Source: Roridomyces roridus | Lineage: Eukaryota > Basidiomycota > Agaricomycetes > Agaricales > Mycenaceae | Assembly (NCBI GenBank): GCA_029378245.1 | Contig: JARKIF010000055.1 | Coordinates: 186,001 to 250,000, forward strand | Direction: 5' to 3' | DNA: 64,000 nt | Part shown: one piece after another, positions 1 through 11,040 of the stretch | How positions within the stretch are numbered: position 1 is the first letter of the stretch | How the letters are laid out: every line of letters begins with the position of its first letter | Notes under the pieces: generated by a model | Database searches by the model: none | Told to the model about the DNA's origin: nothing | The model's input: the letters and a program-made list of their open reading frames with translations, nothing else | Position numbers and translations under genes: made by a program

Positions 1-2
1 GG

Positions 3-191
3 GCGGCTGATGTGCGTGAGGGCGAGGTGGTGGATGTTAGGCTGTTTCTGCTCGTGTGCGAGGATTGGGTGGAGGATTGGGCGAGGGGTGCTGGGATGGA
101 TGTTTGGGCGCGCGGGGAGGCGTTTATTGCGAGGAAGAGGGCGGGTGAGATACCTGGTGGGTTATCTCTTGTCCGAATGTATGGCGGCTGA
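3..191 (+). CDS. 3' end of an unidentified gene (partial)
   Basis: The frame from base 3 is open with no internal stop and ends in TGA at 189-191. The translation has a mixed, charged composition (DVREGEVVDVRL, then EDWVEDWARG) that looks more protein-like than the Arg/Trp-rich frame 10-228. It would be the last 62 codons of a gene entering from the left. I do not recognise the product. The PARG gene starts about 105 bases downstream on the same strand. Confidence 0.4.
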   Translation, partial: AADVREGEVVDVRLFLLVCEDWVEDWARGAGMDVWARGEAFIARKRAGEIPGGLSLVRMYGG

Positions 192-296
192 CGAGGAGTT
201 TCCAGAGTCGCGTTTGTGGGCGAGATAATTGCTAGGTAGAACCCCTATCAATGAATCATTTGTTCGGGACCGAAACTTGCTTGACTGGTCACCTCC

Positions 297-1703
297 ATGT
301 CAAGTTCGCAACTCATCCTCCCAAGCTCTTCCCTGAGCCTCTGTCACGATAGATTCAGTCTTACCGACACAGATACAGACGATCCAATCCCATTCTGGCT
401 GATACTCGGCAAAATCCTGACTCCGGCACCCCAGTCCACTTCGCAGCTCCTCGACGCGCTGAACACCATCTCTGTCACACTCCGAGGGCATTCGCACCCT
501 CATGCATTCCTGAGGCGCTTCCTAGATGTGGATTGGGACGCAGAATCATTCTTCCGGCGCACCTGGCCCGCGTGTATTACAATTGCGCTGGAGATGCCTC
601 TGCTCTTCCCTTCCGGATACTTGGAGCCTCTGACGGCAGAGCGACCCACACAGACGTATACCAGCCGGCAAATAGCCTGCCTCGTTATCCACCAATTTCT
701 CTGCACGCTACCAAAACTCCCGTGGACATCAGACGCAGAGGAGAATTCGCAGGATCTGCACATATGGTACGACGACGAACAGCCGCATCCCGGGGCGGTG
801 CGTGCGTATCTGACTGCTCTGTTCACGTTCTTCGAACGCGTTGCCTCTGGCGAGCTTTCCTCCGACGATGGCATCACTTTCACGTTGCACTGCGCTCCCG
901 ACTTGCCCATCTCCAACGACCCACTCTACCCGCTCCGCATGATGGAACTGGACAAACCGGCGGTCAACAGCTCACTAATCGGCCTCCCCTCGGGCGCCTG
1001 CGTCATCTCCGCAAATCGACACATTGGGTTCGGGCGCACGGCTTCACAGGAGGAAATGCACGTGGGGTGTACACCTCAGAGCTTTCCCGCAAAACTTGTC
1101 ACACCGCCGTTAGGGGACAGCCAAGTGCTCGTCGTGCGCGGGTGTGCGCTGGTCGTGGAGATGTCGGGGTATGGTCGGGATGCGGGGTTGACTTGCATTG
1201 TACCAGAGTCCCAGTGGAGGCAGAGGACGATGCTGTTCATGGACGCACTCGAGTTGGATGGGTACAACACGACGGCGGTGACGCCAGATTTGCTCCCTGG
1301 GAACGTAGATCGAGAGTTGACCAAGGCGTATACGGCGTTCTCTTCCGGACGACCGCCATACGTGAACGTCGTGACGGGGCATTGGGGTTGCCGTGCCTTT
1401 GGCGGGAATCGAGAGATCAAGAGCTTGATTCAATGGTGTGCGGCGAGTCTGGCGGGGGTTGAGTTGGATTTTGTTTGTGAGCTGAGGGTGAGTGGGTGGC
1501 TTTGAAACTTTGAGGCTGATAATTTATCTCCTACCTAGGGCGATCCGTTTGCTGACAAGTTCCGCCGATTCAGCCTGGACGCGCAAAGTCGGCGGTGGAG
1601 CGTGTCTGACATTCTGTCTGTCCTCAGGAGCATGGACCCCGTGGAGGCCGTGGGGAGGTCTGCGTTTGATTTTGTGCGGGAGGCCTTGGGGCAGGATAGC
1701 TGA
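297..1703 (+). CDS. PARG: Poly(ADP-ribose) glycohydrolase, two exons
   Basis: This enzyme hydrolyses the ribose-ribose bonds of poly(ADP-ribose) chains made during the DNA-damage response, in nucleus and cytoplasm. Exon 1 is 297-1487 (397 codons). A 51-base intron (GTGAGT...CTAG, 1488-1538) is followed by exon 2, 1539-1703 (54 codons plus TGA), giving 451 residues in one frame. The macrodomain signature is visible: GFGRTASQEEMHVG corresponds to the GGG...QEE catalytic loop, although one glycine of the triplet is Phe. Further on, TGHWGCRAFGGN and LIQWCAAS match the conserved C-terminal block of PARGs. The two adjacent acidic residues (EE) needed for catalysis are present. Length fits the compact fungal forms without the long N-terminal regulatory region of animals. 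The start at 297 is the first Met of the frame. Confidence 0.9.
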
Positions 1704-2320
1704 ATCTCGTGTTTCTTCGAGGCATATACCGTTGCGTATATACGCTCTTTGCGTCTCCTTTTCAATCCTCCGAATGTAGGTAGGAGGAACGAAGTTCGAA
1801 TCTTCGTCGATGCATCAGCTTTCTCTATTCATCCCATTTTTATATAAAACATTAGCACATCGATCCATACGACGCTGGCCGTTCACACGTTCAAGGCTTC
1901 CTAACACCGAGTCATATTGACTTGGACCGCCGTGGAAAAAGGAAGAAAGAGGCGTTCCCCATAAGCCCCATGGCGGTATCGAACCGCGACCTCTGGAGAA
2001 GAAGGCTCATGAATCGAAATGTGGGAGGACATCACTTAGAGGCTTAGAGCTCATTTCGATTTATCCTCCTTGCAGATAGGTACTAATTGCCCAACTTGAA
2101 CCTGAGTATCGTGCAGAGTTGATCCCAGCTGTGAATATATCGTACATACGCTGTGCTCGGTATCCAACATCGAGCGAAATCGTTCCAATAGACGTCGTCT
2201 AGGTCTCGGATTTCACGACTTTCTCTACCAGTGAATCCGCATCCTCCTGTTTCACCGTAGTCGCACTTCTCCGAGGACGTTTAGACATTCTTGCCTTGGA
2301 CGTCTAGAATGAAAAGCTCG
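1704..2320. other. Intergenic, with an isolated tRNA-type B box
   Basis: No gene is supported here. On the minus strand, 1985-1975 reads GGTTCGATACC, a perfect polymerase III B-box/T-loop, flanked by a four-pair stem. I could not find a matching acceptor stem or D arm, so this is at most a decayed tRNA or tRNA-derived repeat. Confidence 0.35.
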
Positions 2321-2907
2321 TCAGCGGTGCCCAGCGACTATCCAGACGAATTGAAATACCGAAGGCTCCGCTTCCTCTGACTCGGACCGTTCTCGTTTCG
2401 GGATGGTTGGTTTCTCCTCGGGTTCATCCTTGACCTCACTCTTGATTGTTGTCGTGGGAGGAGGAGGAGGATGCATAACCGCAACGGTCGCAGCATCAGC
2501 GACATCCAAAAGCCCAAGCAGGCCCATGATCTCCTCTCGGTTGACCTTTGGCTGCTCCTCGACCCACTCCATCGCAATCGCTCGGTCCTCGCTCTCCGTG
2601 CCCTCTTTCTTATCGAGCACATGTCTGCGCACCGCACGAGGGTTGCCAAAGGGGAAGAGCAGAGGAGAGTATTCCTTGCCGTGCGCGAGTTCATTACCGC
2701 CATCTTTCCAGTGCGCGGCAATGGCTGAACAGATCTGGTCGGGTTTCTTTTCGAGTGGGCCTAGTCCAGCAGTCAGTCAAAAATGCGGCTGGCTACTTGG
2801 GTCGCAGCCACGCCCGACTCGCCTGGAGTGATGTACGTAGCGACCTGGCGGTATCGAGTCCGGCAGATGGCTCTCTCCCTGGCGTCAAGTCTCACTGCTT
2901 TGGTCAT
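2321..2907 (-). CDS. Unidentified charged protein
   Basis: A minus-strand frame runs from a probable start at 2907 (MTKAVRLDARERAICRTRY) across a short interruption near 2790-2750 to a long open stretch that ends with TGA-type stop at 2321. The second part contains KKPDQICSAIAAHWKDGG and RAVRRHVLDKKEGTESED, then a proline run and an acidic/basic tail. The joint between the two parts is uncertain: the obvious GT...CTAG interval is only about 36 bases and leaves the phase off by one, so the true splice sites or a small indel are not resolved. I do not recognise the family. Confidence 0.45.
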
Positions 2908-2959
2908 GATGATGGCGGTTCGACTTCAAGAGGAATTGCGTCACGTGCTATATGTTCGC

Positions 2960-3490
2960 TTTGATTTTCCTTCATTTATCCTTTGCACGAGGCGCAATTA
3001 CTAGTAGTAGGCCTTGTTCCTAAGATTTGCATGCCGTGGTGGTACTTAGCCGGCCGTGAAGCTCGGTTGACTGGTGGATCAGACGTAGGTTCGAATCCTG
3101 CCATTGTTCCCTACGCCTTGGATACAATACCTTTTTCCCTTTCCTTGCCTCCGCGCGAACGAAAAATGAAACGTATCATAGATGACTGAGAAAAACTGAG
3201 AAATTTGGAGTCGAAAATCCAAGGACCTGGTTGGTTCAGTCCACGACATCATTGAGTCGTGCGTCGTTAGGTAGAATGCCAACTTCAGTAAGCCTTGGTC
3301 AGTGGTTGATACAATCCAAAAGGAATCGAGGCGAGAGGTGAGGGTTCGACTCCATGGAAACCTGGAAGAGAAGGAAGTTTTTCAACTTACTTACTCAGTT
3401 CACCCTGGCATTCCAACCGTAACGTCGCCGCAAGCCTTTCAAATTCAACTTTGCCTCAGTTTTGTTTGGCCCGAGTACAACTGGGCTCGA
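2960..3490. other. Intergenic with two tRNA-like relics
   Basis: No gene is seen. On the plus strand 3088-3098 carries GGTTCGAATCC (B box) in a T-arm-like stem, with an A-box-like TTAGCCGG about 45 bases upstream. A second pair, TGGTCAGTGGTTG near 3297 and GGTTCGACTCC near 3342, is spaced like the internal promoters of a tRNA. Neither has a convincing acceptor stem. They look like degenerate tRNAs or tRNA-derived SINE heads. Confidence 0.35.
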
Positions 3491-3494
3491 AGGA

Positions 3495-3835
3495 GGAATT
3501 AGCCAATCATGACCAGCAGTTGGATGAAGGAGAAGAGCCTGAAGAGGGATTCCTGCGAAAGACGTCAAGAGCATGCATTCGAGAGAGAAGTGAGTGACAC
3601 GATGTACTTAGAAGAGCCCGGCGTAGAATCCAACATCGGTCTCGGGGATTCCAGCTTGCTCGATGATCCTTTTATTGATGAACGGGAAGATGGAGAAAAA
3701 GTATGGGCCCTGGGGTCGATGAGGCGCGCGTAGCAGAGGAGCAAAATTTGGCCCATCGGTGGAGGCTTTTTGACGGGCTCGGGTTCGCCATCGGAGCGCC
3801 AGTTCTCGGGCTCAACGAGGAGAGGAGCATCCGCA
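3495..3835 (-). pseudogene. Decayed MFS transporter, N-terminal remnant
   Basis: On the minus strand, pieces of a major-facilitator N-terminus lie in order but in different frames: DAPLLVEPENWRSDGEPEPV and PPPMGQILLLCYARLIDP, then FSIFPFINKRIIEQAGIPET and DVGFYAGLF, then, after an apparent 56-base intron ending in CAG near 3559, ESLFRLFSFIQLLVMIG followed directly by TAA. The order of blocks (first membrane helix, loop, ESLF motif, second helix) is that of fungal MFS carriers. The frame changes after RLIDP, the 5' splice site reads TAAGTA without its G, and the second helix ends in a stop before the GRxxDRxGR loop. The rest of the transporter is missing. Confidence 0.55.
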
Positions 3836-4333
3836 GCTCACTAGTTACCATACTTAGCAATTTGCGGATCAGAAATCGGCGGGATTGGCGCCGGTGATGC
3901 GCATGCGGTCAGCGGATCAGCGGGGCAGTCTTTCTCTTTCAACGGCCAGCGCACTGCGTGTGCCGGCCGGCTTCCCTTCGCCTCTGCGCTCAATTTCTGA
4001 AAACTGTCAGCTGGCGATGCCGCGCGGGGTGACCTACGCGGCCAGGGGCGGCACTCGCACCCTCGGGCAGGTGGCAGACTCGGACGCGCCTTTTTGGGAT
4101 TCAACTTGTAGTAATCGAGACCTCTCCAGTGCGCAGTTACCAGCAGTATACTGAATGGCTCTGGTTTGGTGGTCAAAACGCCTATTGTTCAGCCCGAAGA
4201 CTTGGGAGAACGACTCGCAGGACTCGGAGTCCGGGAGAACTTTTAGGCCATCTCACGTAACCTTCGGCGGAACGAAACCTTGGCAGGCAACTTCATAAGT
4301 TGGTCACAAGCTCCCACACGGTGTGAAATCACC
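3836..4333. other. Upstream region of the lipoyl synthase gene
   Basis: A minus-strand frame (4176-3841) is open for 111 codons but is rich in Pro, Ala and Arg and matches nothing I know. It could be an upstream exon of the decayed transporter. The last 100 bases form the promoter and leader of the downstream gene; I see no clear TATA box. Confidence 0.3.
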
Positions 4334-5781
4334 ATGTCCCGCCCCACATCCTCCGTTTTGCGGGCAGCCAGACGGGTCTCGCTCTCCCAGACTCGGTGTC
4401 TGGCGACGGCGACACCGACACCGCCGAAACTGAGCTTCAAAGACACCCTCGCTGCTGGACCCTCGCTTAGCGATTTCATCTCTAGTGATGCCCCGGCTCC
4501 CGAGCGCATTGTTCTGGGTAACCCCCGAGGGTGAGCACATTCCTTGAGAGTGTTACCTTGAATCCTCAATTTCTGCAAGACCACGCCTCCCCTCGTTCCT
4601 CAAAACACCAATACCCTCCGGGCAATCCTTCAGCAAAATCAAGAAAGATCTCCGAGCATTCGGTTTGCACACTGTCTGCGAGGAGGCGAGGTGTCCCAAT
4701 ATTGGGGACTGCTGGGGTGGCAATCCCGGTGCCACGGAGGCCGAAGGGCGGAGTGCTGCTACTGCTACGATTATGGTATGACTCACTAGATCGTTTATTC
4801 ATTCTGGACGCCCCGCAGCTCATGGGAGATACATGTACGCGTGGCTGCAGGTTTTGCGCGGTCAAGACCTCGCGTGCGCCGCCGCCGTTGGATCCGCATG
4901 AGCCAGAGAATACCGCCGAGGCTATAAGCCGGTGGGGGCTGGGGTATATCGTGCTGACCAATGTGGACCGCGATGGTTGGCGTGATTCTCTCTCTGTGTT
5001 CGCCGCTGACTTTACTGAAGATCTCGCGGATGGAGGGTCCCAACACTTCGCGGAAACGATAGGCAAAATCAAACAAAGGTATGCAGCAACCCCCTTTAGT
5101 GTTACTTTTGTATTCACTTCTACAGGGCCCCTCAGATACTTGTGGAAGCTCTGACAGGCGACTTTGCCGCCTCCATGGAAGACGTAGCCATAGTCGCTCG
5201 GTCGGGGCTCGATGTGTACGCTCATAACATTGAGACTTCCGAAGAGCTGACGCCGTATGTGCGCGATCGCCGGTCCAGCTTCCGAACGAGTCTTCAAGTC
5301 CTGGAGCGCGCCAAAAAGGAGGGCGTGAGAGTCACCAAGACGAGCATAATGCTTGGGCTTGGTGAAACGGAGGATCAGATTCTGCGCGCGCTTAGAGGTT
5401 TGTCGTCTTCCCGCGTATTATTTGGGCTGCCGTGAAGCCTTCTCGATAGAGCTGCGCCAGAGCGAGGTCGATGTCGTCACATTTGGGCAATACATGCGCC
5501 CAACCAAACGGCATATGAAGGTCGATCGCTACGTCGAACCTACCGAGTTTGACAACTGGAAGAAGGTCGCGGACGACCTGGGTTTCTTGTATGTAGCTAG
5601 TGGGCCACTTGTCCGCAGCAGCTACAAGGTATGCTGGCCTATAGGTACCGTCCGTTTACTCATCAATATACAGGCGGGCGAGTATTTTATAGAGAATGTT
5701 TTGCGTGGTAAGAATAAGGCGCGAGAGATTCTCCCTACTTCATCGGCGTCTTTGGGAGCAGAGTCCAGTGCTAGCATCTGA
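4334..5781 (+). CDS. LIP5: Lipoyl synthase (mitochondrial radical SAM enzyme), seven exons
   Basis: The enzyme inserts two sulfurs into octanoyl groups on lipoate-dependent enzymes (glycine cleavage H protein, pyruvate and 2-oxoglutarate dehydrogenases) in mitochondria. Exons: 4334-4530, 4580-4775, 4819-4975, 5031-5078, 5126-5397, 5450-5628, 5674-5781; all introns are 43-55 bases and the frame closes at TGA. The start at 4334 (CACCATGT) gives an Arg/Ser-rich mitochondrial presequence, [16 protein letters not shown]. Both cluster motifs are present: [12 protein letters not shown] for the auxiliary cluster and CTRGCRFC for the radical SAM cluster. [36 protein letters not shown] and the C-terminal [13 protein letters not shown] with its serine ligand all fit. 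The intron 4976-5030 has an unusual GTTGGC donor. The gene looks intact. Confidence 0.93.
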
Positions 5782-6275
5782 AAATAATTACATGCTTTCC
5801 GTAGACGAAAACTGACATCTCCCTCGTGCTTTCACTTCCTGAACATACGCCTGCTTTCGCTGAGAGCCGCATGCGAAGCCCCGCCGTCCCACCCATTTGG
5901 TTCTACATTCCAAGTCGACGAGTCCACATCCATTCTATGTAACTGAGAGTTTTGAATGTGCATTTCTGTGTCAAGTAAAGTATTGAGCCAATCCTCGCCA
6001 CGATTCCGATTGTCTTCGTTTTTCCAAGAAGAATAATGATATTACGGCGGGAGAGCAGATTTTCCGCCCTCCGATCCCTTACCATTCAAATGGCACACCA
6101 AATCCGTCGGAAGACGAGGCAAACGCCTACGCCTCACATCGTCAGCCTCAAGACGGGAAGACAGCCGTATTCACGAAGCACCGACGGATAAATCATACGA
6201 GAGACGCGCGTCGCGAGATGCATACCTGCGACGACCGAGTCAGCGCATTCGGGTGGCCCAGATCCAGAACTCACC
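5782..6275. other. Intergenic between convergent genes
   Basis: The 3' regions of LIP5 (+) and the next gene (-) meet here. Short open frames on both strands show no recognisable motifs. Confidence 0.4.
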
Positions 6276-7490
6276 TCAAAATCGTATGGAGAATGGACCA
6301 AGGTCGTCGTCAGAATCCTCCACAGGTGCCTCCACTTTGGGTTCACTCTTGGCTTTCTTCTTCTTGGGACCGCTCACGTCTGGGCTCGCAGCACGTTTCA
6401 AAGACGAGGCTTCGGGGGCACTGGGCCGTTCCGACACCTTCTTCGACTTTGAGGCACCCCCATCCAACAGATACACAAGAATGGCAGCTGCCTCGCTTTG
6501 TATCGTCTCCACGGATTTGCACGTGGTATCCTTGGCCAATCCTCTTTCGTACACGGCACGGCGGCTCTGGAGTGCCGAGGACGTGCCGCGGTACCACGAA
6601 ATTGTGCCGTTGGGTCCCGACAGCGCGATGGTCACCCAGAGAGCACGGTTGGGCAGGTGCGGGTGATTTACAATCCACTCGGATTGTGGCCACTGACGCT
6701 TCCATCCGAGGGACGCATTCGTGTCGGACCATCGTGTCCACTGCCCGTCGGCGGTTTTGCCGTACAAGGCGTGGGCGCCGGGTGTGAGGTCGAGATAAAC
6801 GTCTCCTGGTGTCCCGACATCGAGATTGGCGCTCGGAGGACCACAGTCGGAGAATAGCCAGTAGGGAATTTTAAAGCGGCCGTTTGAGAGTGGTGCAATG
6901 TGCCATGGATAGTCGGGAGGCAACTCGGCAACGGGGAGCCACTTGAGTTTGCTGGTGATTTTGGGTTGAATGCGAGAGACTGGATTCGTGTTTGCGAGGC
7001 AAGGGTGTTCGGAGGACATGATGGTAAGAAGGAACAGATTTTGGTCACCTGATCGATGTTCTTTGCACTCGACCACTACTACAAATACTTTCCCTCGTCC
7101 ATATCGTCAAATACCCAATCCGCCAGCAAGTTGGCCCTGTCCCCTCCGTTCCCCTCCATGCCAAGAAACGCTTCTTCGTCTTTTTGTGGTGTTTCACGAA
7201 CGACTTGTAGGCCTGGATCGGCAGCCGTCCCTGCGGCCCGCACAGAACCATCGCATGATAGTAATACCACGTATAGCCATCCGCCTCTCGCTGATCTTCG
7301 CGCATCCGCTCCGTCTCGGCAACTTCCTCGGGGTCAAACGCAATTGGACACGGACGGATGGCATCTGGGCCAGCGAGTTCCTCCGTTGCCCGCACCAGCC
7401 AGCACTTCAGCCGATAAATCTAGCCGCCCCACGGACAAGAGGGAGAGCGGAGCTTGGCGATCCTGAAGAGAGACATACCGATCCGAAGAA
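6276..7490 (-). CDS. Conserved Agaricomycete protein of unknown function
   Basis: The C-terminal exon (from about 7030 to TGA-side end 6276) encodes a well-conserved block: LPPDYPWHIAPLSNGRFKI, PYWLFSDCGPPS, DVYLDLTPGAHALYGK, then a Lys/Ser-rich tail with a likely nuclear signal (GPKKKKAKSE) and an acidic end. An upstream exon (about 7400-7100) encodes EELAGPDAIRPCPIAFDPEE and READGYTWYYYHAMVLC. From memory this pair of blocks recurs in hypothetical proteins of mushroom genomes; I know of no assigned function. The 5' end near 7490 (ATGTCTCTCTTC) and the joint near 7090-7030 are not certain. The basic tail suggests a nuclear, possibly nucleic-acid-associated role; that is inference only. Confidence 0.6.
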
Positions 7491-7549
7491 GAAAGTGGAG
7501 GATAGGAGACGAGACCTAGATAAGAATTTCAAATTGGGATTACAGGAAA

Positions 7550-8461
7550 TCACTGCGATGGAGCGGGTGGTAGGTATACGGGTCGGTAATTGCTACCTGT
7601 GAATTGCAAAACAAACTTGAGCTTCCTGACGTTCATCTTGAGGTCCAGCGGCCATGTTCCGCGGGACTGAAGCTGCCGCCGGCGTTTTACTGCAGCGTGG
7701 CTCGCAGTTCCCATCCACGTCGCTCGAGCAGGCTGCTCCCCACAAACAAGCGAATACTCGCCGCTCATGGCGAATTTCCACCCAGCAGCGACGCGGACTC
7801 GTTCCGCAAACTGCTCCGCCTTTTCCTCGATGCTCTCAAGCTCGAGCTCCAGCATGCAGAGGCGTGGTACACTGGCGACCCAGCGCCCCCAACAATCCCC
7901 GCCCTTTGCATCAGGCGCGGCCATCCGCAGCGCTGCGCCCGTTTCCCAATTCGGCCAATCCGTGTGTCGGATGGTGATCGTCAGTCGTGGGATAGCAAGG
8001 CCCTCAGGCCATTGCTGGTGCCGCAGCCCCTCCAGCCAGAACATCTGGGCAAAGAACCGCACGCGTTTGACCGCACCCCTCTGCTGGACCGTCAGGCGAG
8101 CAAAGTACGCGTTGCAGTCCGAGGCGTGCTTGCGCTCGGGAGGGGCTCGGTACATCCAGAAGACGTGCTCGTTGAGAGAGACGGGGGCGAGGTGGGTTTC
8201 TAGGTACACGAGGCGGCATGTAATAAGGAGGGATGTGTCTATCTTGCTGGCAAACTCGAAGCCTGGACGGTAGTAGAAGCTGTCTTTGTCGTACGGCCGC
8301 GTGAGGTCGTCGTACTCTGTGAGAGCGTACTCGAAGATCAAGTTACGCAGTTCAGGGTAAAGAGTGGAGAAGAGAGGCGATTGGAGCTGGTGGTGAGTTG
8401 AGGCGGGATTGGCAGAGATTCTGGTGGACAGAGGCTCTGAGGGGTCCATGGTGCTGGTCAA
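7550..8461 (-). CDS. F-box-like/2EXR-type protein
   Basis: A single open frame of 303 codons. Near residue 30 it has SPLFSTLYPELRNLIFEYAL, the short F-box-like (2EXR) helix pattern LPxELRxxIxxxA common in fungal proteins. It is followed by DTSLLITCRLVYLETHLAPV, the usual second element (LLxTCRxVYxEt) of that family, and an NEHVFWMYR block. Such proteins are thought to be substrate adaptors or uncharacterised paralogues in large fungal families; no substrate can be named. The frame starts with two nearby Mets (8461 and 8449). The last 30 codons could contain a small intron (GTAGCAATT...). Confidence 0.6.
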   Translation of the reverse strand: MTSTMDPSEPLSTRISANPASTHHQLQSPLFSTLYPELRNLIFEYALTEYDDLTRPYDKDSFYYRPGFEFASKIDTSLLITCRLVYLETHLAPVSLNEHVFWMYRAPPERKHASDCNAYFARLTVQQRGAVKRVRFFAQMFWLEGLRHQQWPEGLAIPRLTITIRHTDWPNWETGAALRMAAPDAKGGDCWGRWVASVPRLCMLELELESIEEKAEQFAERVRVAAGWKFAMSGEYSLVCGEQPARATWMGTASHAAVKRRRQLQSRGTWPLDLKMNVRKLKFVLQFTGSNYRPVYLPPAPSQ

Positions 8462-9031
8462 GTTCCTTCAATGACGACCGTCTGCTATGTAGATGGCGCG
8501 GGCAGTGCACCGAAAATTAGACCGTGGGTCGAAAGGTCGTGGAGGAAGACGACAAGTTGCCGGACCAGTGATGCCATTCCTCTGTCCAGACCACCAATCA
8601 CGTATAATGCTACCAGCGATGCGACGCCGCGGAACCCCTCACTCTCTGAGGTCAGCACATTGAGACACGTCAGAGGCATCATCCTCGCCCTCCTGAGCGT
8701 CAGTATAACTCTTTTTCGGGCCTCTCCTCCCGCTCCTTCTCCGTCTTCTGTATTGTCCCGCCAATCGCTGTATCTGGGCAACATCTGGTACTCCGAATCG
8801 TCGCCTCGACCCCTGGCCTTGGCAGTTTCGTCTGACGAACGTTGGAGGAAGGTGACCTGGCCATGAGCTTCGTCACAAGGGGGTTACCATGCTTACCATT
8901 GATTCTCATTGCTTCTCCTGCACTTATTCGGTAGCATTGGGTCGCCTGCCACATCGAGCCATGTGTTTATCGCCTCTGGGCCCATCTTATATGGCCCTTC
9001 CACGTCGAGTTGTCGTCTTTACCTCGCGTCG
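8462..9031. other. Divergent promoter region
   Basis: Lies between the minus-strand F-box-like gene and the plus-strand secreted-protein gene. Open frames on both strands (8471-8866 +, 8784-8485 -) have no recognisable features. A pyrimidine-rich tract precedes the signal-peptide start at 9032. Confidence 0.35.
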
Positions 9032-10952
9032 ATGCTCCCCTTCCTGTTGGCTTCCGTTCTTGGCTCACTGGCGCAGGTGATAGCTGCACACACCGCCTGC
9101 AAAGGAGACTGCACCTACCACATTTCCAATTCCACCGTCTCTGCCAGTCTAACCGTCGTGCGTCCTGTCTGCACTCTCATCCCCTGGCTTCCCTCATTCT
9201 TTCTAGTCCGGTGCATCTCATGCCGTGTCAGATATAACGCCAGCGGGAGGATGGTCGATTCTCTCCTGCGACGCCGACTCGCTGGCGCAGGAAATCCGTC
9301 TTGTATGCAGCACCGCCGCTTGTGAACATCTCTTTGAAGGGCAGGGTGCCATCGATACTGTGGTTCTCCTACCGGACACGGTGCGCACTGACCGGTCCTC
9401 CCAATATCTCTATCTCATGACTAGTTAGTGCGCAGCGGGCGGATTCGCCCGAGTGGCTGATGTCCGAATCGACATTGACCAGAAGGTTCCAAAGAGCGTG
9501 AGCTCTATGATCGAGCCGGGAGGGAATGTCACTAGCACGGTGTTTGTGCTGTCCGTCGACAGGGATTTTGCTGCGACGGATGTTAGCAAGTGGGTCCTAA
9601 ACTCACGCTCTTTTGGAAGGAACTCATGCTTGGTGCTAGGACTGGCCCTGTTTCTTTCAACATTGCGACCTACAATTCTCCGTCTGAATCGAAGCGGTCG
9701 ATCGTGGAAAGAGACAGTGCGTGCTATATCATTAATAGACATTTCACTGAATGGTCACAGATACGACACTTGCTGTGAATCTGTATGTTCCACTCATTTC
9801 TCAGTGCTCTCGTCAATAATTTACGCAACGCAGCCCGCCTATCGCTATCCACGACACCTTTCCCCTCGTCACTGCATCGATCAACTGCCAAAGCTTTACC
9901 GCGTCCATCTCGGCAGGGTTCACGGCGGATATCCACGCGAATGCGTCCCTTGGGCTCATCGTCGCCGGCACCGTCATCCCTCCCGAGATCACCCAGTTTG
10001 AGATATTCGCTGGTTTGGACGCTAGCGTTGGCGGGACGCTCGACGTTTTGGCAACTGCAACAGTGTGTTTTGTGTTCTTCCCAAAGGTCATGTATATTGA
10101 CTTTAAGCTAGGGGCCCTTGAGCACAGGCAAAATATCGCTGTATTCCGTGGCTCTCACCGGAGTCAACTTCCCTGGCATTCTATCCCTTGGGGTGCGTTC
10201 TTCCCTCTGAATTCAACATCCTATGTTCATTCTTGTCAGCCGACCTTCACAATCTACGGCGAAATCGATGCTAACATTGACGCGGACCTCGCCGTGTCCG
10301 TTGACCTCGCATACAATCTTCAGAACGCCAAACTCACCATCCCTGTCGAGGATTCGCCCAAAGACGGGAGCGTAACACCCGCCAATTCGGCTCTTACCCT
10401 CTCCGTGCTACCAAACATCAACTCGAACGCCACGGTGAACGCGAGTATCATCCCAGAGCTCAGTGTGGGCATCAACGCCTTCACGTTCATCACCGCCGAG
10501 GTGTACCTGAACGTCATCGGTACAGCGAGCGTTGGACTCGATTTGAATGCTAGCGCCGATGCCAAGGTGTCTACGGACGGGAGCGTTGCCAGCGGGAGTG
10601 TAGATGGGTGCGTTGACGTTGGGGCTGCGTTTTCGACGAATGTGGGCGCGGATGGGTCTTTGTTCAGTGCGCTTCCCTTCTCTTTCTTTCAAATGAAGAC
10701 GGCGCTCTGACTGAATTAAACGTAGACTTCATCTCGGGATCCGTCAACTACCCACTCTTCTCCGACTCGTGGGATTTGTACAAGAAGTGTTTCGCTGCTG
10801 CTGGGAGCACCAACGCTTCTCGGCGCGCGGCAGTGCCTGTACCGGTCGAGCGGCGTGCCACGGGTCTAATGTGCCCTACCTCGGCGTCGAACATCACCTC
10901 CATTGAGCAGATTATCGACCAGGTTATTACGGATATCAAGGCGGCTGTTTGA
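9032..10952 (+). pseudogene. Secreted Ser/Thr/Ala-rich protein gene with one in-frame TAA
   Basis: The start at 9032 gives a signal peptide (MLPFLLASVLGSLAQVIA). Exons 9032-9157, 9207-9380, 9429-9598, 9640-9716 and 9761 onward join in phase, with later introns at about 10063-10110, 10190-10237 and 10665-10720, ending with TGA at 10950-10952. The protein has a Cys-containing N-terminal domain (CKGDCTYHISNSTVSASLTV) and a long beta-rich region of alternating small residues (ANASLGLIVAGTVIPPEI, GEIDANIDADLAVSVDLAYN). From memory it resembles extracellular fungal proteins of the DUF7223 type. All junctions keep one frame except for a TAA at 9817-9819, after which the same frame continues without other defects. 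Either the allele is recently dead, the base call is wrong, or an unseen splice removes it. Confidence 0.6.
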
Positions 10953-11040
10953 ACTCTCGGAGTATGAATATAATACCACGGTCTTTCTTGCAGTGTAGCT
11001 TTTCGTTCATTTGGTACATTTGGTGATTCGTGCAGAGTCG

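Noticed and set aside
10..228. 72-codon plus-strand open frame starting at base 10
   Set aside because: Trp/Arg/Gly-rich composition; the frame from base 3 to 191 looks more like a protein end.
533..1462. 309-codon frame overlapping the PARG gene
   Set aside because: Out-of-frame shadow of PARG, whose catalytic motifs are in the other frame.
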